NCBI GenBank assembly: GCA_017883345.1
Contig: JADGNT010000287.1
Coordinates: 1 to 6,636, forward strand
DNA length: 6,636 nt
Origin: Candidatus Solibacter sp.
GTDB taxonomy: Bacteria; Acidobacteriota; Terriglobia; Bryobacterales; Bryobacteraceae
Direction: 5' to 3'
Part shown: positions 4,727 through 6,636 of the stretch, piece after piece
Layout: each line of letters starts with the position of its first letter
Numbering within the stretch: the stretch's first letter is position 1
The notes under the pieces: generated by a model
What the model was told of the DNA's origin: nothing
Seen by the model: the letters and a program-made list of their open reading frames with translations, nothing else
The model's database searches: none
Position numbers and translations under genes: made by a program

Positions 4727-4741
4727 TAGTACCGCTGTTAC
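4727..4741 (+). promoter_or_regulatory. TAGTACC-N4-TTAC motif, copy 2
   Basis: TAGTACC (4727-4733), GCTG, TTAC (4738-4741), the same layout as 3636-3650, here 81 bases upstream of ATG 4808. Its TAGTACC also forms the right arm of the inverted repeat with 4678-4685. Confidence 0.35.
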
Positions 4742-4752
4742 CCGTGATCCGG

Positions 4753-4781
4753 TTGCGTTCCCGGGAAATAGCGGGTATTCT
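4753..4781 (+). promoter_or_regulatory. Weak sigma70-like promoter with a central palindrome
   Basis: TTGCGT (4753-4758) and TATTCT (4776-4781) are 17 bases apart, upstream of ATG 4808. The hexamers match consensus only at 3 and 4 positions. The spacer region carries the perfect palindrome TTCCCGGGAA (4758-4767), a possible operator. Confidence 0.3.
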
Positions 4782-4807
4782 TTTGATTGAGCAATAGGAA
4801 TTCTCTC

Positions 4808-5335
4808 ATGATTTCAATAATTATGATCTCTACGGTCCTCCTGGCGGCGCTGATTCTGGCGACCGTCGCGGTGCTCCGGAGGCTGGGTTCGGCGGATCGC
4901 ACCCTGCCCGTGACAGCGGAATGGATCGACGAACTCTCCACGGGCCGTTACCGCCCGATGATGCGGCTATTGGATTCCCGCGATATCGAGTTTCTGCGTT
5001 CGCAAGCCGGATTCACACCGAAAATGGAATCCAAACTGCGCGCGCAGCGCTGCCAGATCTTTCGCGGCTACCTGCGGTGCCTCGATATGGATTTCCGCCG
5101 GGTATGCACGGCGTTGAAACTGGTGTTGGTGCAATCCGAACAGGATCGCCCCGATCTTTCCGCGGTTCTGGTTCACCACCAGATCATGTTTGCTTCCGGC
5201 TTGCTGGCCGTGCATTTCCGCGTCTTCCTGTATCGCTGGGGTATTTGTACGGTCGATGCGAGCAGCCTGGTGCGGATCTTCGACGTGATGCGCATCGAAC
5301 TGCGCAATCTGGTGCCCGCGGCGATGGCGGTTTGA
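4808..5335 (+). CDS. Membrane-anchored protein with one N-terminal helix, unknown function
   Basis: A 175-residue protein. Residues 2-24 (ISIIMISTVLLAALILATVA and onward) form one membrane helix followed by LRR, so the rest should face the cytoplasm. The soluble part is rich in Arg and Leu: EWIDELSTGRYRPMMRLLDS (38-57), DIEFLRSQAGFTPKMESKLR (59-78), AQRCQIFRGYLRCLDMDFRR (79-98), LVHHQIMFASGLLAVHFRVF (121-140), LYRWGICTVD (141-150), RIFDVMRIELRNLVP (156-170). No enzyme motif is recognised. ATG 4808 is chosen over TTG 4787 because AGGA lies eight bases upstream and the ATG begins the helix. It follows the seven-helix gene by 168 bases and ends 2 bases before the opposing SprT-like gene. The type is recalled from Solibacter-like genomes as uncharacterised. 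Confidence 0.75.
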   Translation: MISIIMISTVLLAALILATVAVLRRLGSADRTLPVTAEWIDELSTGRYRPMMRLLDSRDIEFLRSQAGFTPKMESKLRAQRCQIFRGYLRCLDMDFRRVCTALKLVLVQSEQDRPDLSAVLVHHQIMFASGLLAVHFRVFLYRWGICTVDASSLVRIFDVMRIELRNLVPAAMAV

Positions 5336-5337
5336 GC

Positions 5338-6063
5338 CTAGAGCCGTTTGAGTAGTTCTTTCGCGTCCTTCAACCGCGGGAATTTCTTTTCCGCTTCGCG
5401 GAATTCCTTGGTGTGCACCCTGCGCCTTGCCCCGGTGTGATCCACGGGAAAGCGCAGGTGCAGCATTTCGTGGTACATCACATATTCCAAAGCCAGAGCC
5501 GGCACGGTCTTGCGGTCGAAGATGCGGCTGATGATGATGGCATTGTGGGAGGGATCGAAATGCCCCAGCATGCTGCGCGACGCGCCGCGGCTCCAGCCGA
5601 GTTGCGGGCGGCCGAGCAGACAATCGAAATACTGGGTATTGATGCGCTCGAAGATCTCCTCGAGATCGAAGTGCTCGCCTTTGGGGCCGGAGATGAACTT
5701 GCGGCCGCGGATCTGCTTGACCAGGTGCGCCTGGCGCCGGACGTCGCGGCGATTGAGGTAGAGGCGGTAGCGGTGGGCGTAGATGGGCGCAGTGGGCTTT
5801 CGGTAGAGCTTGCCGAGAAGGATATGGGCCAGGGCCTCCAGGACCGGCGCCGGCGCCCCGGCCAGCAGGTCTGAAATGCGAATTTCCAGCCGGCCGTCCT
5901 GCAAGCGGATGAAGCTGTCGGCGTTGGCGAAGCGGCAGAACTCGACGCGCATTTCGGGCGCGGCGGTGCGCGGTTTCAGCTCGCGAAAGACGCGCGCGTA
6001 GATTTCCGCCGGCGATTCAAAAAACAGGGAACTTTCGAGACCCTGAATGTCGAGCACCCCCAT
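5338..6063 (-). CDS. SprT-like zinc metallopeptidase domain protein
   Basis: A 241-residue soluble protein with an SprT-like zinc-metallopeptidase core. The zinc motif is HEMLH (198-202, HExxH) after ALEYVMYHEMLHLRFPV, and H217 in RRRVHTKEFREAEKKFP is the likely third ligand, as in SprT/Spartan-type proteins. Other supporting blocks are LEEIFERINTQYFDCLLGRP (134-153), LGWSRG (155-160), SMLGHFDPSHNAIIISRIFD (164-183). An N-terminal part (1-130) with LEALAHILLGKLYRKP is longer than in the minimal family (E. coli SprT is about 165 residues). The family is linked to proteolysis, including that of DNA-crosslinked proteins in eukaryotes; the bacterial substrate is unknown. ATG 6063 is given, but GTG 6057 is better spaced from GGAG (6068-6065). 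It converges on the one-helix gene with only two bases between stops. Confidence 0.85.
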   Translation of the reverse strand: MGVLDIQGLESSLFFESPAEIYARVFRELKPRTAAPEMRVEFCRFANADSFIRLQDGRLEIRISDLLAGAPAPVLEALAHILLGKLYRKPTAPIYAHRYRLYLNRRDVRRQAHLVKQIRGRKFISGPKGEHFDLEEIFERINTQYFDCLLGRPQLGWSRGASRSMLGHFDPSHNAIIISRIFDRKTVPALALEYVMYHEMLHLRFPVDHTGARRRVHTKEFREAEKKFPRLKDAKELLKRL

Positions 6064-6090
6064 GCTCCACCAGAGTAGCGCGAAAGCCCA

Positions 6091-6135
6091 TTCACCGCAG
6101 AGACGCCGAGGGCGCAGAGGAAGCGCAGAGAACGC
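6091..6135. repeat. GCAGAG-rich dispersed intergenic repeat
   Basis: The + strand reads TTCACCGCAGAGACGCCGAG followed by GGCGCAGAGGAAGCGCAGAG and AACGC: a degenerate repetition of CGCAGAG(A/G)-type units of about 8-11 bases. Sequences starting TTCACCGCAGAGACGC are known as abundant intergenic repeats in Acidobacteriota, Chloroflexi, Planctomycetes and similar genomes. On the minus strand it yields the false peptide LRFLCALGVSAVN. It sits in the 99-base gap between the SprT-like gene and the gene upstream. Its function is unknown. Confidence 0.7.
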
Positions 6136-6162
6136 ATTTTGACGCGGAGGCCTGCGTTGGCG

Positions 6163-6636
6163 CTACTGCCCTGCCGAGCCCGGATTGAGCGCATAGCGCA
6201 GCGCCCGTTTGCGCTCTTCGGAGCCGGCGAACAGGTTGTCGGGGAACTTCCGGTAGGCCAGCATCTGGTTGTAGATGGCGCCTTCCCGGCTCACGTTGAG
6301 CGCCAGGCCCGCCATGTATTGCAGCCGCAGATTGCCATCGCGATTGATCTCCGCACCCGCCAGCCACGGGCGCAGATCGGGTTCCTGTCCGGCGTAGGTC
6401 GCCAGCAACTGCACCGCGCTGCCGAAGCCCACCTCACGCAGGCTGTCGGCCACGCGCATGCCCGCGGGACGATCCAACCGCGCTTGCATGGCGTCCATGT
6501 CGATCATGGCCGGGTCCACCTGTCCCATCAACACGAGGTCGTAGCCGCCGCCGGAGATGTCGTTGCCCCAGATGGTGCCGTTGGGGAACGCGTCGAAGAA
6601 GGTCGCGATCTCGCTCTTCACGGTCTGGGGATCGCT
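6163..6636 (-). CDS. Fused MFS/spermidine synthase-type protein, C-terminal end (partial)
   Basis: The last 157 codons of a gene that continues past the right edge; the frame is open to the final base, and the GTG at 6621 is an internal valine. Key blocks are KSEIATFFDAFPNGTIWGND, YDLVLMGQ, RLDRPAGMRVADSLREVGFG, LLATYAGQEPDLRPWLAGAE, INRDGNLRLQYMAGLALN and MLAYRKFPDNLF. The order TFF-x-FPNGT-x-W, Y-x-VVL-GQ, SLREVGF-SA, LATYAG-PDL-PWL and IN-D-NLRLQYLAG is recalled from the C-terminal region of proteins annotated as fused MFS/spermidine synthase: a membrane domain followed by a methyltransferase-fold domain. The N-terminal parts and the active site are outside the window, so aminopropyl transfer cannot be confirmed. 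It lies 99 bases upstream of the SprT-like gene on the same strand. Confidence 0.75.
   Translation of the reverse strand, partial: SDPQTVKSEIATFFDAFPNGTIWGNDISGGGYDLVLMGQVDPAMIDMDAMQARLDRPAGMRVADSLREVGFGSAVQLLATYAGQEPDLRPWLAGAEINRDGNLRLQYMAGLALNVSREGAIYNQMLAYRKFPDNLFAGSEERKRALRYALNPGSAGQ

Larger units (their letters stand above)
4640..4807 (+). other. Intergenic region before the one-helix membrane protein gene
   Basis: It contains a run of eight C (4657-4664), an 8-base inverted repeat CGGTACTA (4678-4685) / TAGTACCG (4727-4734), the second TAGTACC-N4-TTAC motif and a weak promoter. Around the upstream stop codon GGTTTC (4624-4629) can pair with GAAACC (4639-4644), but no T run follows, so no standard terminator is called. 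Confidence 0.5.

Noticed and set aside
5976..6194. Minus-strand ORF through the GCAGAG repeat
   Set aside because: The LRFLCALGVSAVN-like peptide is a well-known false product of this repeat class.

Overview
The window looks like a piece of an Acidobacteriota chromosome, most likely of the Solibacter/Bryobacter type. This is inferred from recalled similarity of several otherwise unnamed proteins: the tandem coiled-coil pair, the LexA-like XRE regulator, the LWRKTLSRI/FGRLV protein, the seven-helix protein and its one-helix neighbour. The DNA is GC-rich and genes are tightly packed on both strands. There is no rRNA, tRNA, CRISPR array, transposase or integrase.

Left part (1-2097). The 3' end of a PfpI/DJ-1-type gene enters on the + strand. 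It converges on a four-gene minus-strand run that begins at 2097: ubiX (flavin prenyltransferase), pheA (prephenate dehydratase, overlapping ubiX by 4 bases), and two tandemly duplicated small coiled-coil genes. Each duplicate carries a copy of the same upstream leader. The two differ mainly by one inserted heptad in the coiled coil.

Middle (2098-3686). Divergent from ubiX is an HTH regulator with a LexA/S24-like C-terminal domain, behind a good sigma70-like promoter. Its 3' end overlaps by 74 bases the end of an opposing gene of unknown function. That gene appears to start at CTG behind a perfect AGGAGG. A long AT-richer intergenic region follows.

Right-middle (3687-5335). A 37-residue peptide gene with a signal-peptide-like N-terminus precedes a predicted seven-helix membrane protein. 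A nested RNA hairpin encloses the start site of the membrane protein. Next comes a single-helix membrane-anchored protein of unknown function. A shared TAGTACC-N4-TTAC motif lies upstream of both the peptide and the one-helix gene. This peptide / 7TM / 1TM cluster is the best candidate here for an undescribed system; a signalling role is a hypothesis only.

Right end (5338-6636). On the minus strand are an SprT-like zinc metallopeptidase gene and, upstream of it, the C-terminal end of a fused MFS/spermidine-synthase-type protein cut by the window edge. Between them is a copy of the GCAGAG-rich dispersed repeat found in many environmental bacterial genomes.
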